64,000 nucleotides of DNA, from contig LMAJ01000001.1 of NCBI GenBank assembly GCA_001507425.1, positions 1 through 64,000 on the forward strand. The letters are read 5' to 3'. The notes beneath the pieces are model-generated. The model was not told where the DNA came from. It made no database searches and saw only the letters and a program-made list of their open reading frames with translations. The position numbers and the translations under genes were made by a program. Of the stretch, positions 50,360 through 60,700 are shown piece by piece; within the stretch, counting starts at the first letter, position 1; the number at the start of each line of letters is the position of its first letter. The DNA comes from Flavobacteriaceae bacterium CRH. GTDB lineage: Bacteria > Bacteroidota > Bacteroidia > Flavobacteriales > Flavobacteriaceae.

Positions 50360-50420
50360 GTTTCAGGTTTTATTATGTTTCAGGTTAAGTGCCATGCGCC
50401 AACCTGAAACCTGAAACTTT
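50360..50420. repeat. Hairpin of the AACCTGAAAC family
   Basis: GTTTCAGGTT occurs at 50360-50369 and 50377-50386; AACCTGAAACCTGAAAC mirrors them at 50401-50417. It lies ten bases after the CNNM gene stop. It could act as an inefficient terminator. Confidence 0.6.
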
Positions 50421-50524
50421 AAACTTTAAACTATCATAAATAAAGAATAGTTTTCAGTCGCAGTTTGCACTGAAAATCGAGACTGAGACTGAATACAAAA
50501 ACAATAGAAGTTAGAGGCAAGACT

Positions 50525-50562
50525 TAGAGTAATCTAAAATCTAAAATCTAAAATCTGAAATT
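50525..50562. repeat. Tandem CTAAAAT repeats before obg
   Basis: Four seven-base AATCTAA/AATCTGA units in a row (from about 50531), directly before the obg start, with an imperfect TTTTCAGTCGCAG/CTGAAAA mirrored pair further up at 50450-50478. No ribosome-binding site is seen. Confidence 0.5.
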
Positions 50563-50569
50563 TAAAACA

Positions 50570-51571
50570 ATGACAGAAGGAAATTTTGTAGATTATGTTA
50601 AGATTTATGTTTCTTCCGGAAAGGGAGGAAAAGGATCTACACATTTACATAGGGAGAAATTTATTGAAAAAGGAGGCCCGGACGGAGGTGATGGTGGTCG
50701 CGGTGGACACGTATATTTAGTTGGAAATAAAGGTTTGTGGACATTATTTCATTTAAAATTTGCCCGTCACATTAAAGCCGGCCACGGTGCAGATGGAGGA
50801 GGAGACCGTAGTACTGGTGCTGACGGAGATGATAAATTTATCGAAGTGCCTTTGGGAACTGTTGTAAAAGACAAAGAAACCGGAGAAACGTTATTCGAAA
50901 TTACCGAAGATGGTGAAAAAAGAATCCTTTCAAAAGGTGGAAAAGGCGGTTTAGGAAACTGGCACTTTAGAAGTTCAACAAATCAAACGCCAAGATACGC
51001 GCAGCCAGGTTTACCGGGTGTAGAAATGGATGTGATTTTAGAATTGAAAGTTCTGGCAGATGTTGGTTTAGTAGGTTTTCCTAATGCGGGAAAATCAACT
51101 TTATTATCTGTTCTAACTTCAGCAAAACCAAAAATTGCTGATTATCCTTTTACAACGCTAAAACCAAATTTAGGAATTGTTGCTTACAGAGATTATCAAT
51201 CGTTTGTAATTGCTGACATTCCGGGAATTATTGAAGGCGCAGCAGAAGGAAAAGGATTAGGACATTATTTCCTTCGCCATATTGAACGTAACTCAACATT
51301 ACTGTTTTTAGTTCCGGTTGATACACCGGATATTAAAGGAGAATATGATATTTTAGTTAACGAGTTAACGAAGTACAATCCTGAAATGCTGGATAAAGAA
51401 CGTTTATTAGTAATCTCAAAATGCGATATGCTTGATGATGAACTTAAAGCAGAATTAAAAGTAGAGTTAGACGTCGCTTTCAAAGATATTCCATACATGT
51501 TTATTTCATCTGTTGCTCAACAAGGTTTGACAGATTTGAAAGACAAACTTTGGAAAATGTTGAACGATTAA
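50570..51571 (+). CDS. obg: GTPase Obg (ribosome assembly)
   Basis: A 333-residue GTPase that binds the large ribosomal subunit in late assembly. The glycine-rich Obg fold fills residues 1-158 ([43 protein letters not shown]). The G domain has G1 GFPNAGKST at about 165-173, G3 DIPG and G4 SKCD, with [11 protein letters not shown] as switch I. No C-terminal OCT extension, as usual in Bacteroidota. Confidence 0.97.
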   Translation: MTEGNFVDYVKIYVSSGKGGKGSTHLHREKFIEKGGPDGGDGGRGGHVYLVGNKGLWTLFHLKFARHIKAGHGADGGGDRSTGADGDDKFIEVPLGTVVKDKETGETLFEITEDGEKRILSKGGKGGLGNWHFRSSTNQTPRYAQPGLPGVEMDVILELKVLADVGLVGFPNAGKSTLLSVLTSAKPKIADYPFTTLKPNLGIVAYRDYQSFVIADIPGIIEGAAEGKGLGHYFLRHIERNSTLLFLVPVDTPDIKGEYDILVNELTKYNPEMLDKERLLVISKCDMLDDELKAELKVELDVAFKDIPYMFISSVAQQGLTDLKDKLWKMLND

Positions 51572-51593
51572 AGATCTTACTATTTTAAAATAT

Positions 51594-51625
51594 AAAACCC
51601 GACAATAATAATTGTCGGGTTTTTA
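51594..51625 (+). terminator. Terminator of obg
   Basis: A 13-bp perfect stem AAAACCCGACAAT (51594-51606) with the segment from 51611, then TTTTT. The AAACCCGACA stem is shared with the gcvP and S46 peptidase terminators. Confidence 0.9.
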
Positions 51626-51677
51626 CTTTTTGCGAAAACAAAAAGAGTTAAAATTTAGATTGGCTAATATCTAAATA

Positions 51678-52208
51678 TTATAGTCCAAAGTTTTTAGAAA
51701 TTCCTAAAGTGAAGGATTTTCCAAAATTAAAACCAATATTTTCCTGTCTTGGAGTTCCTTTTCCACAAAGGTTTTCATAGTAAGCTCCTCCAATTGAGAA
51801 ATTTAAACCAAAACCTCTTTTCACGTTAATAAATATAGCCGGAGTAATATTTGCATACATTCCTTTTGCATCATTAAGGGTTGTGTCTTGATATCCTGCA
51901 CCTAAATCAGTGTAAAAAGAGAATAACTCAGAAAGTGGAAGTGAGTAACGTGTAAATGCACCAATTTTGTATGCTTCTACTCGTTTAGTATTAGATTCTT
52001 TATAATTCATGATTGAACCTTCAACACCTGCAGTCCAGTTATTAGTAAATTGATAGCCCACTTTTGGAGAAAAATCAAATCCTTCCTTTTTTAAATCACC
52101 AATTTTTTCTGATGCAAATCCAACGTTTCCGCTTAGTAAGATTGAACCTTTTTGAGCGCTTGCAATAGTTGTAACAAAAAGTACAACTGCTAATAATAAT
52201 TTTTTCAT
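51678..52208 (-). CDS. Outer-membrane beta-barrel protein
   Basis: A 176-residue protein starting at the ATG at 52208 (MKKLLLAVVLFVTTIASAQ signal peptide; nine more codons upstream are not family sequence). Alternating strands with aromatic edges (KVGYQFTNNWTAGVEGSI, FTRYSLPLSELFSFYTDLGAGYQ, AIFINVKRGFGLNFSIGGAYYENL) and a final FTLGISKNFGL match small OmpW/porin-like eight-stranded barrels. Function unknown. Convergent with obg; the upstream gap (52209-52521) is shared with the divergent peptidase gene. Confidence 0.85.
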   Translation of the reverse strand: MKKLLLAVVLFVTTIASAQKGSILLSGNVGFASEKIGDLKKEGFDFSPKVGYQFTNNWTAGVEGSIMNYKESNTKRVEAYKIGAFTRYSLPLSELFSFYTDLGAGYQDTTLNDAKGMYANITPAIFINVKRGFGLNFSIGGAYYENLCGKGTPRQENIGFNFGKSFTLGISKNFGL

Positions 52209-52470
52209 TTTTATTCTTTTTAAATGGAAAGACAAATTAAAGCAATTATTTTTTGTAAGAAATAGTTTCTTTTAATTTTTTAATATTGAAAGTTAATTTT
52301 TACAAATAGCTTATGTTTTTAAAATTTTCAAAACAGTAAATACCTAATTTTAATGGTTTCAATAAATATTTATTCTTAAAATTGGTTGTGTTTTTCTTGT
52401 TTGTGAAATTGTGAATTTCGCAATATTGCTCGAAAATATATTTGATATTTTTATTTATAAAATTTAGAAG

Positions 52471-52501
52471 TTGATATAATTATGAAAATGAGCTATATTC
52501 G
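52471..52501 (+). promoter_or_regulatory. Candidate promoter of the S46 peptidase gene
   Basis: TTG (52471-52473), 20 bases, TATATTCG (52494-52501), one base off TAnnTTTG. Leader about 15 nt. The remaining 52209-52470 gap is AT-rich and holds no ORF. Confidence 0.5.
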
Positions 52502-52521
52502 CAACACTTAAACAAAATAAC

Positions 52522-54666
52522 ATGAAAAAAATAATTTTATTCTTAACCATGTGTCTAATGGCTTTTCCTGTAAGAGCAGATGAAGGAATGTGGTTTTTGA
52601 TGTTTATCGAAAGGTTGAACCATAGAGATATGGCAAAAATGGGCTTGCAATTAACAGCCGAAGAAATTTACAGTATTAATCATCACAGTTTAAAAGATGC
52701 TATAGTGCAATTTAACGGAGGATGTACAGCTGAAATCGTTTCTAAAGACGGATTGGTTTTAACAAATCACCATTGTGGTTACAATGCCATTGCAGAACTT
52801 TCTACAGCAGAACAAAACTATTTAAAAGATGGTTTTTGGGCAAAAGAAAGAAGTGCCGAAATGAAACCAAAATCATTGTACGTTCGTTTCTTTGTTCGTA
52901 TGGATGACGTTTCTAAAAGAATTTTGTCAAAAGTAAATGATACAATGACAGAAACAGATAGAAACAAAATAATTCAGCAAGAAATTGCTTTGATTGAAAA
53001 AGAAAATAATGAAGGCGGAAAATATACTGTTTCAGTTCGTCCTTTTTTTCAGGGAAATGAATATTACTATTTTGTTTACCAAGATTATACTGATGTTCGT
53101 TTAGTAGGAACTCCACCAGAAAGTGTTGGTAAGTTCGGAGGAGATACTGACAATTGGGAATGGCCTCGTCAAACAGGAGATTTTTCTATGTTTAGAGTAT
53201 ATGCTGACAAAGCAGGAAACCCGGCAACATATTCTAAAGAAAATGTGCCTTTGCAACCAAAACATTACTTACCTGTAAGTATTAAAGGGGTTAAAGAAAA
53301 TGATTTTGCGATGATTCTTGGATATCCGGGAAGAACAAACCGTTGGATGCCGGCGGGTGGAATTGAGCAAAACATAAAATATGCTTATCCTGCATGGGTT
53401 GAAGGTGCTAAAACCGGAATGGACGTAATGAAAAAATATATGGACAAAGATGCAACAGTTCGTTTGCAATATGCGTCTAAATATGCTTCGACAGCTAATT
53501 ATTGGAAAAACCGTCAGGGAATGATTGATGCTTTGACAAAAGCCGGAACTGTAGATGCCAAAACGGTACAGGAAGATAAATTCTACGAATGGGCAACCAA
53601 ACCTGCTAATAAAGAAAAGTATGAAAATGTAATTCCAACCATTAATGATTATTACAGAGAAACGAATTTAAAAGCGAGTCATGATAATTACTTAATGCAA
53701 CTTTTGCGTACTTCCAGCTATGCAGCAGGACCGGCAAATTTAGGAAATGCATTGATTGCTTACTATAATGAAAATGACGCTAAAAAAGCAGAAATGCTGC
53801 CTAAAATTAACACCATGATCGATAATATCTACGGTGAATTTTATGCGCCGGTTGAAAAAGATGTGTTAACTGCGCAATTGAATTTATATGCTTCTAAAGG
53901 TGCTGAATATGGTTTAGCTTCTAAAGTAGCTAAAATGAAATCAGAAAATAACGGCGATTTTACTGCTGATGTTACCAAAGCAACTGAAATAAGTTATTTT
54001 ACAACTAAAGAAAAAGTATTAGCGTTTATGGCTAACCCAAAACCATTGGCAATTGTACACGATCCTTTGTATATTATTTCTAATGATTTGTTGACAAAAT
54101 ACCGTTCTAAAACAGATGACCAATCTAAGGCTGATGATGGTTTTGCAATTGCTTACCGCAAATTGGTTGAAGGTTTAAGAGAATCTAAATTAAACGCGAT
54201 TCAATATCCTGATGCTAACTCAACTTTGAGATTGACTTACGGAAAAGTTCGCGCTCTGCCTGCAGATCCGCGTAATGATGCAACAATAAACAATTATACA
54301 ACCATGGAAAGTATGGTGAAAAAGTATAAAGCAGGAGATCAGGAATTTGATTTACCAGCTCGTTTATTAGAATTAAACAAAGCCAAAGATTACGGACAAT
54401 ATGCTGATAAAGCAGGATATATGCCAGTAAACTTCTTGACTGATAATGATATTACAGGTGGAAACTCTGGTTCTCCGGTATTAAACGGAAAAGGAGAATT
54501 AATTGGAATTGCTTTTGATGGAAATATCGAAGCGATGGCTGGAGACGTAATTTTTGATCCTAAATTGCAAAGAACTATTAACGTAGATATTCGTTATGTA
54601 CTTTGGATTATCGACAAATACGCCGGAGCAAAAAATATTATTGATGAATTGACGATTATAAAATAA
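52522..54666 (+). CDS. S46 family dipeptidyl peptidase, DPP7-type
   Basis: A 714-residue exported serine peptidase (signal peptide MKKIILFLTMCLMAFPVRA). Catalytic His84 in TNHHCGYNAI, Asp in the DTDNWEWPRQTGDF region near 212-222, and Ser649 in GGNSGSPVLNG. The residue 18 after the Ser is Gly667 (FDGN); in this family Gly at this place goes with DPP7 (hydrophobic P1) and Arg with DPP11 (acidic P1). S46 enzymes release dipeptides from N-termini in the periplasm, supplying proteolytic Bacteroidota with peptides. Single gene with its own terminator. Confidence 0.93.
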   Translation: MKKIILFLTMCLMAFPVRADEGMWFLMFIERLNHRDMAKMGLQLTAEEIYSINHHSLKDAIVQFNGGCTAEIVSKDGLVLTNHHCGYNAIAELSTAEQNYLKDGFWAKERSAEMKPKSLYVRFFVRMDDVSKRILSKVNDTMTETDRNKIIQQEIALIEKENNEGGKYTVSVRPFFQGNEYYYFVYQDYTDVRLVGTPPESVGKFGGDTDNWEWPRQTGDFSMFRVYADKAGNPATYSKENVPLQPKHYLPVSIKGVKENDFAMILGYPGRTNRWMPAGGIEQNIKYAYPAWVEGAKTGMDVMKKYMDKDATVRLQYASKYASTANYWKNRQGMIDALTKAGTVDAKTVQEDKFYEWATKPANKEKYENVIPTINDYYRETNLKASHDNYLMQLLRTSSYAAGPANLGNALIAYYNENDAKKAEMLPKINTMIDNIYGEFYAPVEKDVLTAQLNLYASKGAEYGLASKVAKMKSENNGDFTADVTKATEISYFTTKEKVLAFMANPKPLAIVHDPLYIISNDLLTKYRSKTDDQSKADDGFAIAYRKLVEGLRESKLNAIQYPDANSTLRLTYGKVRALPADPRNDATINNYTTMESMVKKYKAGDQEFDLPARLLELNKAKDYGQYADKAGYMPVNFLTDNDITGGNSGSPVLNGKGELIGIAFDGNIEAMAGDVIFDPKLQRTINVDIRYVLWIIDKYAGAKNIIDELTIIK

Positions 54667-54687
54667 TCTCGATTTATTTATATAAGT

Positions 54688-54724
54688 AAACCCGACAAGT
54701 TTTTAAAGCTTGTCGGGTTTTTTG
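54688..54724 (+). terminator. Terminator of the S46 peptidase gene
   Basis: A 12-bp perfect stem AAACCCGACAAG (54688-54699) with 54709-54720, followed by TTTTTT. Confidence 0.9.
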
Positions 54725-54769
54725 TTGCAGAAAATTTGGAATTTTCTTATTGGAATTTTACAATAACTA

Positions 54770-57700
54770 TTATTGAACTTTTACTCGTATTCCTTTTGTA
54801 TGACTCGCAAATTCAGGAGCATACATACTTTCGATAGTGGTAATTCCGTTAGAGAATTCTCCGCTATTGTTTACACGAATATCATATTCTATTACATAAG
54901 TTCCTTTGTTGATTTGATCAAAAAAGAAATGCGTTGCAGCATCTTTTGTACTCATATAATATCCTAAACGATCTTTGTATTGATATGCTGAAAGCACATC
55001 TACAGGTTCAAAACAAGAAGCTCTCATATCTTTTAGATGCACAAATTCTGTATCTTCTTTTGATGTAATTACCAATCTTACCGTTACCAAGTCACCGGTT
55101 TTTAAAGGGTTTTTAGTTGTAATTCTCTCTAATTTATCACCTTTTGCTGAGTTTTTCTTTAGATATAATTCTTTCTTAACCGATAAAACAGTTCCCGAAT
55201 TGTTTTTTATTTTATCCAGATCTTCAAAATATTGCCAGTAAACGCCACCAAAACCAGGAACTTTCGATTTGTTTTCGATTTTAATAGAAGCCATTTCCTT
55301 TTTGATTTCGGCTGTTTTCCAGTTCAGTTTGATGTAACCGGTTGCAGCTTCTTTTTCATTTTCTGCCAACTTTTTGGTTAGGATTTTTTCGTCTCCAATT
55401 TTAATAACCGTATTGTCTTTTACAGAAAGCCAATCGTTTCCTTGCATCAATAAAGCATAAATAGCTTCGGTAGTTGCTTTTGTGGTTGGCCAGTTTTTGG
55501 TTTGTTTGTTTTTTAGCAGCCAGACTTTCATGGCATCTACAGATTTGGTGTCGTGATTCACTTCGGCGAAAGCCTCAATTAATAATGCCTGAGTTTCTAT
55601 TGGTGCCTGATACCAATACCAGCCTGCTTTATTGGCGATCCAATACATTCCCCAATCTTCATTGTTGGATGCTGTTTCTTTTAAACTTTCTATGATTTTT
55701 TTAGCAGATTCACTTTCTCCAAAACGATTTAAAGTCAAAGCAGCCAATCCTTTTTCGTAAAGCGAATATTTTAACCAATCTTTTTTAGCCGTTTCTAAAT
55801 ACAATTTAGTTGCTTTTTTCAAAGTATCAGAAAGTGGATATTTCTCTAAATAAAAACTTCTGGTATATAAGTAATGCAAATCAGAATAAGGATTAATCCA
55901 GATTAGTTTATTTATTCCTTTTAAGTTTTTAGTGTGCGTTTTGTAATAGTCTAAAAATTTATTGTCCAGAAACGGAATTCCGGTTTTGGCAATAGCGTCA
56001 ATTTTAATATCATTTTCTTTGCTTTTATTCAATTTAGATAAATGACCTAAACCTGCCAAAATATGTCTGGTAATATATTCGCTTTCATTACTACCGCCAA
56101 ACCATGAAAATCCTCCGGATGTTTTTTGTTTCTCTTTTAATTTATCGAAAGTGGCTTCCTGTGAAGTTTTCATTTTCTCCAAATCAAATAAAAGTGCCAG
56201 ATTTTTTTTCTTTTCATCTTCACTTTGTGTGTCATTTAGCCAAGGTGTTTCTGCCAGAATGATCGATTTTAATTCTTCGTTTTCTTCTAGTTTCGAATTC
56301 AGTTTTTTGTTTTTCCTCCAATCTTCAAAAATAGCAGCTATTTTAGGATTGCTTGAAATGATTTCTGAAGCCAAAGCATTGGCATAAAAACGGGCAAAAG
56401 TTTGTTCCGCGCATTCATGTTCATATTCCATTAAATAAGGCAAAGACTGAATGGCGAGCCATGACGGATTAGAAGTATATTCAAGCGTAAGCTGATGATT
56501 TTTTAAAGTGGTAGAATTGTTGTTTTTTAAATTCTCGAAAGTATATTTTTTTGTAGAATTCTCACGAACCCAAATCGGAATACTTTCTGTAACCAACATA
56601 TTGTTTGTTAAAACCGGAAGTATGTTTTCTTCTCCATCAGAAAAATTACCTGACTTAGCCAGAATTTTATATTGAACACCTTGCAAACCTTCAGGAATTG
56701 AAATTGTCCAGGTTGCTGTTGTATTTCCGAAAGCACCAACATTAAAATTACGCACATTTTTTGCATTGAGCACTTTCGCATCAACTGGCTGCATGGTTAC
56801 GGCATCAAAAAACTGTAAAATCGCAATTCCAGTTTTTGCCTGATCTGTAATATTCGAGATTTTAGCAGAAATTACAATCGTATCTTTCTCTCTAAAAAAT
56901 CGTGGGAAATTCGGTAAAACCATCAACTCTTTTTGCGTAACAACACTTTTCTCTAAATAACCGGAAACAGCATCTTTATTATGTGCCAACAAACGAAGTT
57001 TCCAGGCCGTTAAAGCTTCCGGAGAAGTAAAATTGAAACTTACTTTTCCAGTTGCATCTGTTTTTAAATTCGGTAAAAAGAAAGCGGTTTCAGATAGATT
57101 TTTTCTGGCTTTCACTTTGGTTAAGGCTTCTAATGCTTTTTTTGTTGTAATGATTATTACGCCATTTGCTGCCCTGCTTCCATAAAGTGCTGTGGCTTCA
57201 TCTCCAGTTAAAAATTCTATATCCAGAAGATCATCAGGGTTTATTTTTTTGAAATTACTTTCAGAAGAAATTTCCCCATCAATTATATACAATGTCGATT
57301 GATCTATAATTATAGAAGTCAACCCATTTATTATTTTTTTTCCTGGTATAAATTTGATTTTATTAGTTTGAAAATAGTATTCTGGGTTGTTTTGCGTGTG
57401 ATTATCTGTCTTCATATAGACAGGTTTTACAAATCTTACTTCGTTAACCGATTTTTCTTCAAGTATAATAGCAGAAGCTCCAGCACCAACAGGTTCGTCA
57501 ACCGTTAAAACAGCATCAGGATCTCCTTTAATAGTTTCGCTGCCTACTTTTTTGTCTTTAAGTTCGGTTATAGTCATGCCAAGTGAGTCTCCGTATCGAC
57601 TATTGTTGAAGTCAAAACCAAACCAGTTTAAATGTGTGTCATTTTTATAGAAATTAGTTAATGGAAGAAAATCATTTAGATTTTGCAGAGATGAATATAT

Positions 57701-60700
57701 TCGTTCAAAACCTAAACCAGATTTGAAATTAGAAGAATTATAATGGTAATTGTCAATATTTAAGCTATTCCAATCTCTTTTTGTAAACTGATCCAAAGAG
57801 CTGTCGTACATAGAAGCTAGAACTTCCGCTTCGGTTTTGGCATTGATTGATTTTAGTTTAAACGACCAGGTTTCTTTGCTTCCGGGTTCTATTTTATTTC
57901 TAAAACTTTCTACAAGTAATTCTAGTTTAGGTTCTTCTGTTTTTAGTGGAATAGTTATCTGGTCTTCGAAAATTTGGCTTTCAAAAATGCTTTGAAAACT
58001 TACACCAATCGATTTTTCGAATTCTTTTTTTAGCGGAATTTTGATTGTTATTTCATTGTTTTGCAAATGATATATGTTCTCAAAATAGGTTTGATTACCG
58101 TAATTTCCTTTTGTATTGATATAAAGATCCGGAATTACAGATGAAAGTTTAATTACTGCAAAACCATCTTTTTTTGGATCCGTATTTATTTGTTCTGCCG
58201 TAAATAATTTACCGGGAGTAAATTTGTCTTTGCTTTGTTTGATTTCAAAAGGAGCAACAGCTTCTATAGGATTATTAAAAGTATCTTTTGCCGAGAATAC
58301 AATTTTATAGTTTCCGGATTTATAATCTGAAATAAAATCCAGCGCTATTTTTTTGTCTTTTTCGGTATCTACTTTCTTTGAAAACAATAAAATTTCGTTT
58401 GCTTTATCTGTTTCAACTTCTATAATTTCATAAGGAAACAATCTTTCAAAATCTGATGCTGAAATGCTCTCGATTTCTGGTTTTTGCCAAACGTTTTCTT
58501 TGAATTTATTAGAAAAAGGGCTAACAAAATACAATTTGATTTCGCCTTTTGCAGCTAAAAATTCTCCGTTTAAGTTGGTACTTGTAAGTGTAATTTCGTT
58601 TTTGTTTTTAGTTTCAATACGATCCGGAATACTGGCATTGATTATCAAATCATGATAACCAACTTTTACAATGGTTTCCGATGTATGTGTTTCGCCATTA
58701 ATATCTGTTACATCGACAGTTATGCTGTAATTAAAAACAGGCAATTCTTCTTTTACAACATTTTTTGAAGGTTCGGCAATAAATTCAATTACAAATTTTC
58801 CAGACGCATCTGTTTTGGTTTCTCCGGTTGTTATGATTTCGTTTTGTTCCTGTCCCCAATAATCACTATAATTTCTAGAGTAACGTGTGAATCGATTTAC
58901 GGCATACCTTACTTTTGCTTCAGAAATGTTACTTCCGGCAAATGCTTTTGCGGTTCCGTTTACTTTTATGGATTGATTGATCTGAAAGCTTTCTTTTTTA
59001 GGATCAAAATCGACTTTAAATTTAGGGCGTTTGTATTCTTCGACCTTAAAATTAGCTTGCGAATTTTGAAGTCTTACTGTTCCCCAAAATGATGCATTTG
59101 GTTTATTTTTAAAAGAAGCATCTCTGTCTGCATAATTATCAGGTTGTACGATGTTAATAGTATAGTTGCCTGTTAAGCCGTTTTGAGGTAAAATGAACTC
59201 GCCTGAAAATGACCCAAATTCATTAGTAATAACTTCAAATTCTTTTAAAGCTTGATAATTAGCATCTCTAACAATGATTTTAAATGTGGTATTTGCGACA
59301 ATATGGGTTTTCTTTTTTTCTTTTTTAATCGCAATTCCTTTATAAAAAACAGTTTGTCCCGGACGATAAATTGCTCTGTCGAGATAAAATTCAACTTTGC
59401 CGTTTAAAAGATTGTCTTCTGTTTGATTGTATTGTCGGTTATATTGAAAATAATTCCTCTCTAGTGAAATAGTATCATTTGCCAATGAAAATTCTATATG
59501 CTCATTGTAATTGTCATTGTCCTCATCGTAATGGTCGTTATTTGATCCGATATAAGAAGCCAATCCATTTGAATTTGTATTAAGGGTATAACAATTAGAT
59601 TTTATGGTTACATTTTCAAGGGGTTTTCCTGTTTTTCGATCCAGAACCTGAAAGTTTTCTTTGTTATTTTCATGAGAGGTCAGAACGCTTAGGTTGGAAA
59701 CTGTAATAGTTTGATAGGATGAAGCTTTCTCGTTTTTTATATCAGAATCACTTTCAAAATATGCAAGATAACTTCCTGTTTCGAGTTGTGGTAAAACAAC
59801 CTCTGTTGTGTATTCAAAATAATCATTTTTGTTTTGAAGCTGATATTCTTTATAAGCTATTTTAATTTGTTTTTTTTTAATAACATCGACCAAACTATCT
59901 AATTCAATATCATTATATGAATTTACAAATGGTTTGAGTTTTTTTTGGTCTATTTTGTAGAAAGAGATTCTTAAATGGTCAAGATTTTTATAACTGATAA
60001 AAACTCTTGAATTCTCGTTATTGTAAGTGAATTTTTGAAACTGAACATTCAATGATTTTGAAGTAACATTATGTTTTTGCTCTAAAGCAGTTTGAGCGAC
60101 AAAAGTCTGATCATTAATTTTTAGGATATTGTCGTATATTTTAACAGCTTCGATATTATAATCCGGATGCGATTCTTTTGAAGCCTGATTAACCAGGATT
60201 TCTGCCTTTTTTAATAGAATTTTTTGAGTAAGAATCGGATCATTCGAACGTTGTTGAAATTGATTCAAAAACGTTGTCAAATCTTCGTTATTTTCCGGTA
60301 GAAAATCCATGCAAAAAATAATTCGGTCAAATTGATTTTCTAATGAAGGATTGTCTGATTCGAGCTTTTGATATAAAGAAAGTACTTTTTTAAAATTTTC
60401 TTCATTTATAAAATTGTGATCAAGCTTTAAAAAGGCTTCTGAATTGCCTAAAAGCTCTTCTTTATATGCTGCGATTTGACTATTTTCAATTTGCCATCGC
60501 TCAATTTTTTCAGTAAAAAATTCGATATTTTCCTTGAGTAAATACTCGTATAAGTTTTCGTTTTTTAGCTTTTCTAAAGTCAAAAAACTAAAAATATCCT
60601 GGTACTTTTTTAAAGACGTTTTTTTTAGGATTGATTCGTTTTCCAGTGTTTTTTCGTAAAGTGCAATTACTTCTTTTTCGGATGAAAAATCAACGGTTTC

